A stretch of 64,000 bases of DNA, taken from the NCBI GenBank assembly GCA_019828545.1, contig JACVRA010000509.1, forward strand, positions 1 to 64,000, read 5' to 3'. The DNA is from Paracamarosporium sp. OC-R06-R3 (Eukaryota; Ascomycota; Dothideomycetes; Pleosporales; Didymosphaeriaceae). This document shows, piece after piece, positions 45,874 to 55,759 of this stretch; positions within the stretch are counted from its first letter, which is position 1, and each line of letters opens with the position of its first letter. Under the pieces are notes generated by a model. The model searched no databases, was not told where the DNA came from, and saw only the letters and a list, made by a program, of their open reading frames with translations. The position numbers were made by a program, and so were the translations under genes.

Positions 45874-47769
45874 ATGGTTCGCATCACCACCTGGAATGTC
45901 AACGGCATTCGTAACCCCTTTGGCTACCAGCCATGGCGCGAGAAGCGCTCCTTGGACGCCATGTTCGACGTCCTCGACGCCGACGTGGTCATCATGCAAG
46001 AGCTGAAGATCCAGCCCAAGGACCTGACAGATGACATGGTCCTGGTTCCTGGCTGGGACTGCTACTTCAGCCTGCCCAAACACAAGAAGGGTACCACTCT
46101 CCTGCCCGCCATGCAACTCCCCCGCTGACCCTCGTCCCAGGCTACTCGGGCGTCGCAATCTACACACGCCAGGCAGTGTGTGCCCCCATCCGCGCCGAAG
46201 AGGGCCTTCTGGGTGTTCTGTGCCCGCCCGGCTCTTCGACGCCGTACCGCGACCGGCCTGCGAACGCCGCAATCGGCGGATACCCCTCACCCGCACAGGT
46301 TGCGCAGATTGCTGCCCTGGGCATCGACCCTGCTGCCCTAGACGCTGAAGGCCGCTGCGTGGTGCTCGAGTTCCCCGCTTTTGTGCTCTTTGGCGTCTAC
46401 AGCCCGGCCAACAGCAACGGCCTCCGCGACGATTTCCGCTATGGCTTCCTCACAGCCCTCGATACGCGCATTCGCAACCTCGCCGCCATGGGGAAGAGGG
46501 TCGTCCTCACAGGAGACCTGAATGTGTCGAGGGAGGAGATCGATACGGCAAGGGCAGAAGAGAGCATGCGCCACGAGGGCATCACACGAGAGGACTACCT
46601 CAACGCCCCAAACAGGCGCGTCTTCAACCAGCTCCTCGAAAACGGCAGAGTCCCCGGCGCTCGGGATCCTGGAAGAGAGAGCCCTGTGCTTTGGGACCTC
46701 TGCCGGGAAATGCACCCCAAGCGCGAAGGCATGTTCACCCATTGGGAGCAGAAGATCAACGCGCGGCCTGGGAACTTTGGCTCGCGCATCGATTACGTGC
46801 TCTGCAGCATCGACATCCAGTCGTGGTTCTACGATGCGAATATACAAGAAGGCCTGATGGGCTCGGATCATTGCCCCGTGTACGCATCTACCAAGGACAT
46901 TGTCGACTGGCAGGGAGAACAGGTGCACATGGTTGATTTGATGAACGCACCGGGAACGTTCAAATCTGGTGTCAGGCTAAGAGACTTCAGTCCGACTCGA
47001 GACTTGCTTCCATTGTCAGGCAAGCTGCTTCCAGAGTTCGACAAACGTCGCAGCATCAAGGACATGTTCACCAGAGCCCGACCGAAGACAACCCCCGATA
47101 CACAAGAACCTTCCACAGACTGCTCGAAAGCCAGCGTTGGCCCCGGTATACTGCAGACAGTCAATGGCTCTGGTGCTAGCCAGAAGGTGTCGCTCAAATC
47201 ACCCGAGAAGCGCCGCGCCTCAGGTGCACCGCTGTCGAGGACAACAAAGAGGGGCAAGACGAGCATCGCTGCTGAGGCTGGACAGCAATCGCTTCGAGGC
47301 TTCTTTGCCCCCAAGGCTGATTCTCCTACCAAACCCAAGTCGGAGGACTCCTCGCCCGAGACTGTGCTTAACGCAAAGCCAACCGAGGACCCGCCGACAA
47401 GCTCAGAGGATGCGAAACCCCCCGCCACCCCCGCCACCCCACCCACGTCCGCCGTTGCGGAACCTATTCGGGACCCCGAAGCTTCCAAAGAGTCATGGGT
47501 CAAGCTCTTCTCCAAGAAGCCACCTCCACGATGCGAAGGCCACGATGAGCCTTGCAAGAGCCTCACCACAAAGAAGCCGGGCATCAACTGCGGGAGGCAG
47601 TTCTGGATCTGTTCCCGGTGAGTGACATCCCCACACGTTTGGTAACAGCCTGCTGACTTTCTTGTCCAGCCCATTAGGGCCCTCTGGGCAGAAGGAGAGT
47701 GGAACGCAGTGGCGTTGCGGCACCTTCGTATGGGCCAGCGACTGGAACGCGCCCAGTCCGCAGAAGTAG
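45874..47769 (+). CDS. APN2: AP endonuclease 2 (class II, ExoIII family) with GRF zinc finger
   Basis: Exons are 45874-46090, 46141-47617 and 47670-47769; introns are 50 and 52 nt (GTACCA..CCCAG; GTGAGT..GCTGAC..TCCAG). The product has 597 residues. The N-terminal endonuclease/exonuclease/phosphatase domain shows ITTWNVNGIRN, DVVIMQELKIQ (metal-binding Glu), YSGVAIYTR, VFGVYSPAN, RVVLTGDLNVS, FGSRIDYVLCS and GSDHCPVYAS (catalytic Asp-His). After a Ser/Pro/Lys-rich linker with a PCNA-binding-like QQSLRGFF box comes a C-terminal GRF zinc finger (C..H..C, then GRQFWICSRPLGPSGQK ... WRCGTFVWASDW). It cleaves abasic sites and trims blocked 3' ends in nuclear base-excision repair. APN2 is a common neighbour of fungal MAT loci, as here. 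The outer MAT inverted repeat starts right after its stop. Confidence 0.93.
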
Positions 47770-47774
47770 CGAGT

Positions 47775-48240
47775 ATCACAACCTCACCCCCACCATCACA
47801 TACAATAGCACCAACATTTTTTGCAATCTTCATTTTCTATCGAGAGTCACTAACTACCTACTTGCATTGGAACCCGTGCTTTCCATTATCCACATCCACC
47901 GATATTACTCTCCATGCATGCATTCATCCATGCATTCAAAATCAATTTTGCTCCTTGGTCATATGCTGCTTGCCTGCTTGCCTGCCTGCCTGCCATCCAT
48001 GAAATTCATATGCAACCGTCTGTTCCGTGCTGCGCGTTCCAATGCTCATGCGCCGTGGGAAAATTCAAATGCCGTTGTGCAACAACACCTTGCGTGAGTG
48101 GTAAAAAATCTATGCTGGGTATAAGGTATGCTGGTTGGGTGGTTGCGCAAGGTGTGGTGCTGTGTGTGCGGGGCTTTGGTTGAGGGGAACACTGTGGACG
48201 GTTCGACGTGTCGCGGATAGTTGAGAGACTGGCCACAATA
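47775..48240. repeat. Outer MAT inverted repeat, left arm
   Basis: Imperfect inverted copy of 51619-51978. Shared parts include CACCCCCACCATCACATACA, GTGGATGTGGATAATGGAAA (minus), ATGCTCATGCGC and CGACACGTCGAACCGTCC (minus). The arms differ by substitutions and indels (by eye about 85% alike), and the left one contains a CCTG/CTTG microsatellite expansion near 47970. It is the shared 3' flank of both mating-type genes. Confidence 0.85.
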
Positions 48241-48371
48241 CCGAATCGTACTGAAGTGAACCACAACGAAAAGCTGATACTGACATGGCTGTAGCTCAAA
48301 GACGGTCCAAAATTCGAACTCAAAGTCCGATGATTACTCGAATCGAGTAACACTCCAAATCCATGGAAAGA

Positions 48372-49566
48372 CTAACGTGAGTTAGACGGACCATCCATAC
48401 CGGGAAGGGTGGTGCTGGTATTGGCACCCTCACGGAAAGCGGCTAGATTCATAGCGATCTCCCTAGGAGAAAGCTCGAAAGCGTCCAAGTCAAAGGGTAG
48501 GTTCAGACGATCGAAATCCATGTCGCCAGAGTTCTCTAGGCTGCCAGACTGTTCCATACCATTGGTGGCAGGTTGATTCGATAGACCAGTTGCGGCATTG
48601 CGCATATCGTTGTGAACGGTCTCGTCGGCGCTGGTGTGTTGATCGGCAGTCTGCGCAGTAGTCTGATGAGAATCCTGGTAGGTGGTGTTACTATTGTAGG
48701 AGGTGACACCTACATCAGCAACCTGATCGGTAGTTGGCTGAGGGCCGCGGTAATTATTGCCGTTGCTCGTTGTGGCATGCGTTCCAACAGATGCGGATGC
48801 ATTCTGATCTGTATCCAGGAGAATAGTAGTCATTCCGGTAAGTTTCGCGATCTCTCGCTTGACTTCACGTTGTTCTCGCTCAGCCATACGCTTCTCTATG
48901 GCCTGGAAGGAAGGCATTGTCGGGTTCGGAAACGCCGCCTCAGACATCGTTGCATTAGAGTGACCGAGGAAGGTAGCGCAGGTCGGGTCTGGGTTCAAGA
49001 CGAAACCTTGAGCATAGCCCATGGTCTGGCAATAGCGTATGATGTCTTCAACAGAGTGTGCTTCGTGTGCGACTCCAGATTTCACAGGCTTCTTTCCGAA
49101 AGATGAGCGTTGCTTGAGCGTCGGTGCACCGTGCTTGTCAATACCTAGCACCCATCCCAGTTGTTCAAGATATACATCGGGGCGGGTTATGTTGAGGTAA
49201 GGGCAGACAACGCTGAAGAACTGGTCCAGAGGGACTTTGTTCTTGCCAATCTGATCACGCATGGTTGACCATGCTTTCGTCATCAACGACCATTTGGATT
49301 TATCCGGATCGGAGTTCCACAGAGTTGCCATCGGCTGTGATAGATTCTTCATGGGCCACTCTTTGAAAGAGGGAATGTTGATGTAGTAGCCTAGAGGTGT
49401 GTTAGCTTTGTGGGAGATGGTTCTCGATTGGGATCAACATACATCGAAACCCCACGAAAGCATTGAGAGGCTTCTTCTGTTTACATATCTGCTGGACTGA
49501 CAGGTGCGGAAGCTTGTCCTTCAGCTCCTTGTGCTTCGTGTCGCGATACAACATCCAGCAGTTCAT
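48372..49566 (-). CDS. MAT1-1-1: Mating-type protein MAT1-1-1 (alpha box), 5' end rearranged
   Basis: The main exon (49390-48372) and the end of the preceding one (to 49443) give the alpha-box: [12 protein letters not shown], intron 49442-49391 (52 nt, GTATGT..GCTAAC..CTCTAG, the usual alpha-box intron site), then [40 protein letters not shown] and [21 protein letters not shown] Thr/Asn/Gln-rich tail follows. MAT1-1-1 is the transcription factor that sets MAT1-1 identity. Upstream of KQKKPLNAF the native leader is missing; instead the frame is joined in phase to the first half of an HMG box (from the ATG at 49566). A leader exon for MAT1-1-1 lies upstream inside the inner inverted repeat, and splicing from its donor at 49683 to the acceptor at 49391 would bypass the HMG insert and rebuild the alpha box. 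Confidence 0.9.
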
Positions 49567-49837
49567 CGGACGAGGAGGGTTCTTGCGAATACCAGAAGCA
49601 GGGTGATTGGCGGTTGTAGATTGCTTGTCATCGTTTGAGGTGTTAGCTTTGTGGGAGATGGTTCTCGATTAGGATCAACATACATCGAAAACCCACGAAA
49701 GCATCGAGAGGCTTCTTCTGTTTCTCTGGGAGATTCTCAGGAATTTCCGGGATTTCCAGAAGCGTAGTGACGATCGTGGCTTGAGCCTTTGGGTCTTGGA
49801 TGGCCTGCAGGACTTGGACCATCTCGGCGCCGGTGCG
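49481..49837 (-). repeat. Inner MAT inverted repeat, left arm (357 bp)
   Basis: Exact-looking reverse copy of 50717-51073. Read on the minus strand it holds the last 52 codons of the MAT1-1-1 leader exon (from [16 protein letters not shown]), the first part of the alpha-box intron, and then the first half of the MAT1-2-1 HMG exon up to HLSVQQI. I found no mismatch when comparing the arms by eye. Confidence 0.9.
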
Positions 49838-50485
49838 GCCATTATGATCAATCCATATACTAGCCCACACCATCTGTTGAGGTGGCCTACTTGTAGACTC
49901 AGCAGTAATCATACAAGGTTTCCATTTCTCATATGGATATCGAAATACCCACTCAGCATCGTTGCCGCGGCCCTTTTGAACAGAGCACTCATCACTGAAC
50001 CGAAAAGGCTCAGATCTCCAGCGATAGTTTGCGCACTCACGGCAGAATTTTAACCGTAATTGAGCTGTTGCTCTATTGATTTTTGGCCATCTCTTTGCCC
50101 TGAAGTTGCTAAGTCCTTGCTCTTTGAGGGCTCTGTATAGTGTATCATATGATAAGTCCTTCCCCAGGTGTGCCTCCTTGATGAGCTGTTGATAGGTGAT
50201 CTTAGGTGTTTTCCGTACAGCTCTTAATAGGACACGTTTCTCCCGCCTAGTAAGCTTAGGAGGCTGGCCTGATCGATATCGAGAGACGTTGCTGCCTGTT
50301 TTGTTATATCGATTAATTGTGTCGCGTATACACTTTGCTGAACAGAGAAACTCCTTGGCCAACTCCGCCGTTGTCGCACCAGCCTCAGCCTTTGAAACAA
50401 TTGAATTGCGCGACTTTTCCGATAATTCACCACCTGCGACGCTTACCTTTACTTGTGCTGTGCAGGTGACCGACGATGAATGCAC
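49838..50485 (-). pseudogene. Tc1/mariner-like transposase, 3'-truncated and fused in frame to MAT sequence
   Basis: From about 50485 the minus frame reads an N-terminal helix-turn-helix (SIVSKAEAGATTAELAKEFL), a second one (PPKLTRREKRVLLRAVRKTP), then the start of a Tc1-type DDE core, PFRFSDECSVQKGRGN with W.FRYPYEKW after it, and MVWASIWIDHNG. The catalytic domain is then cut: codon RTG runs without a frame break into the MAT1-1-1 leader in the inverted repeat, ending at a stop at 49643. The second and third acidic residues are gone, so it cannot transpose. The start at 50485 may not be native. The element is probably what seeded or accompanied the inversion. Confidence 0.8.
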
Positions 50486-50716
50486 AAACCCGCCGTGAAT
50501 ACCCCACGTGATACGCCGTGACTAACCTTGGCGCGCCTGCCGCCTCAAAAGCCTCAAAAGCCCCCACCTGCGAACTCTCCCACCCTTTGTTCACCCGAGT
50601 CCTTCCCAACCCCATCTCTTTCTGAAAAAGCCTGCAAACCCATCATGTCTGCCACATACCTTGAAGGTGGTACTCGTCCTCCAACCGCTGCCGAGATTCG
50701 CGACTACTTGACCTCT
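49838..50716. other. 879-bp spacer between perfect inverted repeats (candidate invertible segment)
   Basis: Contains the truncated transposase (minus) and, at its right end, about 160 bp of upstream sequence and the first 24 codons of the MAT1-1-1 leader ([20 protein letters not shown]...). In the present orientation this leader reads into the MAT1-2-1 arm; inverted, it would read into the MAT1-1-1 arm. Confidence 0.75.
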
Positions 50717-51604
50717 CGCACCGGCGCCGAGATGGTCCAAGTCCTGCAGGCCATCCAAGACCCAAAGGCTCAAGCCACGATCGTCACTACGCTTCTGGAA
50801 ATCCCGGAAATTCCTGAGAATCTCCCAGAGAAACAGAAGAAGCCTCTCGATGCTTTCGTGGGTTTTCGATGTATGTTGATCCTAATCGAGAACCATCTCC
50901 CACAAAGCTAACACCTCAAACGATGACAAGCAATCTACAACCGCCAATCACCCTGCTTCTGGTATTCGCAAGAACCCTCCTCGTCCGATGAACTGCTGGA
51001 TGTTGTATCGCGACACGAAGCACAAGGAGCTGAAGGACAAGCTTCCGCACCTGTCAGTCCAGCAGATATGTAAGTAATTTCTTTAAAGCTAGTTATCTGA
51101 CTACCAGCCAATTTCCTGTCGCAGATATGCTAACCATTAACAGCAACTCTTTGCTCTCAAGACTGGAAGAACCTTCCTGCAGCTGAGAAAGAGGAGTGGC
51201 GAGCGCGTGCTAAGGATGCGAAAGAGGAGCATCAGCGCATGTACCCGGACTACAAGTACATGCCTCGCAAGCCCGGTCAGAAGAAGAAGCGCCAGTCTCG
51301 AAAGGTTGCACAAGCTGCGACGGCTTCAACACTCAACGGTACGCTAGGCAAAACCGACTCCGATACTTTGCCAGTTCTCACACCAACCTCAGCGAACTTG
51401 ACCAACCTAGGCATGAATGTATCCAGTGCCATCATGCACAACACCAGCGACAACGAGTCTACCAGGCAGGGTTTGCTCGGAATCGAACTTGGTTCTATTC
51501 TCGACTTTGACTCTGCGGATCTCTTGGGCGATGAGGCCTACTCTTTCCGGGACGGAGCAGATGATAACACCACCTCGCCATCCTGCACTTCAGAGATTTT
51601 CTAA
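50645..51604 (+). CDS. MAT1-2-1: Mating-type protein MAT1-2-1 (HMG box) with a MAT1-1-1 leader exon
   Basis: Plus-strand reading: leader exon 50645-50870 (MSATYLEGG ... [11 protein letters not shown]), clearly the MAT1-1-1 N-terminus including the first strand of the alpha box. It is followed by HMG exon 1 ending at 51069 ([31 protein letters not shown]), a 74-nt intron 51070-51143 (GTAAGT...ATTAACAG) and exon 51144-51604 ([40 protein letters not shown]), a complete MATA-type HMG box with its conserved intron after the QQI codon. The usual 100+ residue MAT1-2-1 N-terminus is absent and the HMG frame has no ATG of its own before MNCWM. A 37-nt GTATGT..CAAAG intron (50871-50907) would join leader and HMG in frame, giving 282 residues; it is short, so this is a hypothesis. 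The HMG protein sets MAT1-2 identity. Confidence 0.88.
50717..51073 (+). repeat. Inner MAT inverted repeat, right arm (357 bp)
   Basis: Mirror of 49481-49837. It begins CGCACCGGCGCCGAGATGG and ends at CAGCAGATATGTAA, that is, four bases into the HMG intron donor. The fact that the arm ends inside an intron donor in one copy and at KQKKP in the other marks the breakpoint. Confidence 0.9.
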
Positions 51605-51618
51605 GTTCTTGGGCATAT

Positions 51619-51978
51619 TGTGGCCAGTCTCTCTCAACTATCCGCGACACGTCGAACCGTCCAGACACACCTTGCAACCACCCAACCAGCATACTTTATA
51701 CCCAGCATAGATTTCCCACCACTCACGCAAGGTGTTGTTGGACAACGGCATTTGAATTTCCCAGCGCATGAGCATTGGAACGCGCAGAACAGACGGTGGA
51801 TATGAATTTCATGGATGGCAGGCAAGTAGCAGGTCATGTGACCAAGGGGCGAATTTGATTTTGAATGGATGGAGAGTAATATCGGTGGATGTGGATAATG
51901 GAAAGCACGAGTGACTCTCAGAAAATGAGGATTACAAAAAATATTGGTGCTATTGTATGTGATGGTGGGGGTGAGGTA
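51619..51978. repeat. Outer MAT inverted repeat, right arm
   Basis: Diverged inverted copy of 47775-48240, directly downstream of the MAT1-2-1 stop. It ends where the APN2 stop codon would follow in the left arm; 20 bases later the hAT element's target duplication begins. Confidence 0.85.
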
Positions 51979-51998
51979 TAACCTAAGCTAAATTATAG

Positions 51999-52006
51999 TC
52001 ACGTGA
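51999..52006. repeat. 8-bp target site duplication, left
   Basis: TCACGTGA directly precedes the left end of the hAT element and is repeated at 62660-62667 after its right end. The target is itself a palindrome containing the CACGTG E-box. Confidence 0.85.
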
Positions 52007-52064
52007 CTAGGGCGAAAACATGATAAGGGTAAGCGTTCCCTTACACAACGACTTGTTCCAAATT
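52007..52064. repeat. hAT terminal inverted repeat, left
   Basis: 58 bp, an exact reverse complement of 62602-62659 by eye; contains GGGTAAGCGTTCCCTTACAC, itself partly self-complementary. Confidence 0.9.
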
Positions 52065-52159
52065 TAGTAAGAGTAAAAATAACGACTTATTCTAAATTTA
52101 CTAAGTCTTAAATTGTTAAGATAACTATAATTGAAAAGCTTAGCCTAGTAATGCCGTCA

Positions 52160-52202
52160 CCGCCGCCGTCGCCGCCGCAGGCGGCGGCGGCGGCGGCGGC
52201 GG
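52160..52202. repeat. CGG/CCG trinucleotide microsatellite
   Basis: (CGC/CCG)n turning into (GCG)n around CCGCAGGCGG, so the tract is also roughly palindromic. Confidence 0.8.
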
Positions 52203-52419
52203 TAGACTGGCAAATGGGTAGGGGTTGTGTAACGGGGGTCGCTTGGCACAATGCCAAGCTTACAATCTTCACAGTGTGTCACAGTGAACTCGTAGTAAGG
52301 TAACTATCGTTGGATTGACGATGAGGATCTATCTAGTCAATCGGGGTCCTTATATACATGTTTAGGCTCTGCGTCTTCTTGGCATCTTGCAGAGCCGTCA
52401 CGTGACCTTGGTCACGTTT

Positions 52420-52960
52420 CCATGTTATAGTCTATGTCATCCCCATATACTAGATCACCTGACTCCTGCTCCCAGGAGTCATCCTCGTTGTCGGTGTCGG
52501 TAGGTTCCCCTACCGAGCTACCTTGTTGCGGCACAGCCGTAACAGGTTGGGCCCGGGGTGGTCCAAGCGTGGGTGAAGGTAGGGTCAGGGTGGCCAAAGC
52601 AACGGGTTAGGGTAGGGTAGAGATACCCACCAAGGTTGCGTATAGTACTATTGTCAAAGATTACGTAAGAATCAAAAAGTAATAAGTATATTGTGTACTC
52701 TACGACTTGAACACAAGACTTAGTAGTCTTATGTATCTCTTCAAAAATACGACGCATTTTGGCAATTTTTGTATTGCCGGGAGCGGCTGGAACAGAGCTA
52801 TATAGGATAAATGCTCTACCTTTGTTCCAGCCGCTCCAAACATACACTTATCAACTGGACTATTTTCATGGCCTAACGCACAGTGTAGGCTATTTAGCCT
52901 ACACAAATGTGGGCTTTAAATACACTTATCCACTGGACTATTTGACTATAGCCTCGGGGT
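52420..52960 (-). other. Possible small exon set in the hAT left arm
   Basis: Minus frames here read PQQGSSVGEPTDTDNEDDSW with EQESGDLVYGDDIDYNMET at the end, and further upstream SAAGTKVEHL-like pieces. It could be the 3' exons of a small acidic protein, but I cannot define introns or a start. A 15-bp inverted repeat (52780-52794 / 52823-52837) and the palindrome GTGTAGGCTATTTAGCCTAC (52882-52903) lie within. Confidence 0.3.
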
Positions 52961-53219
52961 GGCATCGTGCTGCAACTCTTCCAGCGATCGATGGGTTCTG
53001 TTTGAATTTAAAATTATATGAGCAACATTACCAGGGGTCCTCTATAGCTAGTATACGGCTAAACTAGCGCAAGGCTGTGATTGGTTGCATTAGTGCTTGG
53101 ACAAACACTCCGACGTTACGTTTTAAATAGCTACCTAGAAGGTATAGAAAACCATTTGATATGTACATATACACATATTTACTACAGCTGTTTATCACAG
53201 CTATTTATCACAGCAGCAG

Positions 53220-55689
53220 CTAATCTAAGTAGCACCTAGGCCTTTGACGCTTTCGTGGTGGGGGTGGGACGAACTCTTCAACAGGGCTACTCTGCACAGA
53301 ACTGTGCCACGGAGCTTCTTCTTCCTCTTCTTCTTCCTCTAAGGATACTAATGGCTCAGGTTGAGGTACATTACTTGGGAGTTCAAATAAGTCTCTAAAC
53401 TGACCACTGTCTTCGCTAGCCTCAATTGCAGCCTCTTGAGTTATATGAGTATCATCTATCTCTTGAGCAATTGCATGTTTGAGTATTAACAGCTGTTGAA
53501 TTGTGCCTGCAGCAAGGTTAAGCCTTCGATTCCCAATTACGTCTTTAGCTGTATTAAAGACGCGCTCTACACCAACTTCAGCAATTGGTATTGCTGAAAT
53601 GTCTTTAGCAACTTAAGCAAGCCGTGGATAAGCTCCCTCATTATCTTTCCACCATTGAAGGAGATCAAAGCCTTCGCTCTGTCTCACACAGGGTGTGCTA
53701 AGGTATAATTCACCTTCTTGATGAGTAGCACCCACGCAGTCTTCTTCAGTCTCAAATGATGTAGAAATAGAGCGCTGAGAGAGGTTACTCGTTGATCGCT
53801 GCTGTGGCCTGCGAAACCATTCACTAGTCTGCGTCCTCCTTGGGTAGGTAACTGAAGCAGGAGTAATATCCCTTTCTTCAAGAGAGTCATAGCGGTCTAG
53901 ATACTCAAGGAACTCCTGGCGATATATATGTTTGCCTTGAACCTCCCAAGTCTTATCCTACGCATACAATTAGAAAGTATCTGTGATAAACGGCTGTGAT
54001 AATATACCTCATACGCAGTGAGCTTCTGGGTTGGATCTAGTATGGTTGCGCAGTTAAATAGGTATCCGCGTTCACCTCCTGTCCTTGCGTAGTACTTAGA
54101 CAGCTTCGCTCGACCCCTTTCAGCTGCTGATTTCACAATATTAGGCCAATTTGTAACCCCTCCATCATCTTGATCTTCACTTAAGTCTTCTGTCATCTTA
54201 TCAAGGAAGTCGAAAAGGCGGTTGTACATAAGCCAAATATATGAGATCTGAGGCCTCTCGTCCTGGCTGAGAAACGTAGTTGCATCTTTGAAGTTTTTTA
54301 GTATCTTTGTGACAAGCCCAAGATGATGCCATTCAGTAGCTGATAGTTGGAGTCGTTTAAGGTCGCGGAAATCGGCCTTAGAAACTTCACTGCTTCCTGT
54401 GTGGGAATTTGAACTCATCTTTTGTGCTATTTCTGTTCGGAGCCATTCATCAATATAGTTCCTGAGGTGAACTGCGCGCGCACATATATCATATGTTGAG
54501 TTCCATTGTGTCTTTACATCTCGTATAACAGAGAGACGCTTCTTTGGTTCCTTGTCTTTTTGTGTAAGGATAAATCGCTCAAAACGCTGTGGTGACCGAT
54601 CAATCGCAATACAGATAGCGCGGAGCTGCCTCAAGTTCGTATGTGATAGATAACTGTGATAATCCTGCTAACCTTGCGAAGGGAGTTTGGTACTGATACC
54701 CTTGTCTCAATATCGTTAATATGACGCCTCTGTAGAGTTTCGGCGACGTCTATCTCATTTGAAGCTGAGAGTCGAAGGTGCTGAATAATATCCTGAACAA
54801 CAAGATTGATGATATGAGCAAGGCAAGGAATCGCGTTCTCCTTACACTCCCAATTTACGCCTGCTACTTTAAGCTTACTTTGAAGCGTTAAAGCCAGCGT
54901 ATTATTGTTACTAGCATTGTCACAGGTGATTGCTAGTAGTCGCTGTACTGTGTCCGTATTAGATAGAACCTGAAGAACGTCTCCTGCCATAGAAGCTCCA
55001 GTATGCCTCCCCCGAATTGGAATAAAATCAAGCAGTCTATTCCGAAGTTGCCAGTTGTCGTTAATGTAGTAGCTATTAATTGCAAGGAAGCTAAGGTGAT
55101 TGTTTGCAGACCGCGCGTCAAGAACAATAGAAATCTTTGTATTCTTCCTAAGGTCTTCAAGGAGTGAGGCTTTTGCTTTTGTAAACTGCTCTTTAAATAT
55201 CAGTTTAAAAGTATATCGACTGATTTTTGGTGTATTTAGCCTAAGGAATTGAATAAAGCGCTGAAAGGATGGTCGCTCAATGGAGCGGAATGGCCAGTTG
55301 TTATCTACAATGGTAGATTGAATTGATAGAGTATTGAGGCAAAGCGTTGTTTTATTGAGTAGCTACGTTGTGGAAGCTATATACTGTACTGCCTTGATGA
55401 TCCGATCACGTACCAGAGTCACGCAAGTGGCACCTGAGGTGATCCATAAGGTGGCCTATGCTTCATGGCTCATATCCGAAACCTCACATACAACAACACA
55501 GACTAATTCCTTTTGAAACGCCTCTGCTGAGTATAGTGGTATAGTAGGCGTATTATTTCTCGTAGTAGGGCTAAGAGTAGTTGTAGATAATTGAGAGTGA
55601 AGTGGTGATAAAATAGCCTGACACTGATTTAAGTTGCGGTGGTTGATTAGGTGCTTTGTACTAATACTGTAACGAGGCTTAGGACTCAC
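53220..55689 (-). pseudogene. hAT-family transposase, multi-exon, degraded
   Basis: Reading downward, one finds hAT landmarks: NNWPFRSIERPSFQRFIQFL, SIVLDARSANNHLSFLAINS, LAITCDNASNNNTLAL (catalytic Asp with the DNA/S.N motif), ENAIPCLAHIINLVVQDI, RDVKTQWNSTYDICARAVHL (second acidic region with TRWNST-type motif), QISYIWLMYNRLFDFLDKMT, and the C-terminal dimerisation segment EVGVERVFNTAKDVIGNRRL. An acidic tail with KRQRPRC ends at 53220. At least two introns (about 53960-54009 and 54634-54672) contain the TTATCACAG motif. A TAA replaces an expected CAA just before VAKDIS (about 53614) and another stop lies near 55370, so it is probably inactive. The N-terminal BED finger is not visible; a 12-base gap lies upstream at 55748. 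Confidence 0.8.
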
Positions 55690-55747
55690 TGATCATATCG
55701 GGCTCCAGTGGCTCAGTTGAGCTATGATCGTCAGGAGCTCAAACGAG

Positions 55748-55759
55748 NNNNNNNNNNNN
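55748..55759. other. Assembly gap (12 N)
   Basis: Undetermined bases just upstream of the transposase; the missing N-terminal part could be affected. Confidence 0.99.

Noticed and set aside
46338..46928. Minus-strand 196-codon frame opposite APN2
   Set aside because: Shadow of the APN2 coding strand with no family signal.
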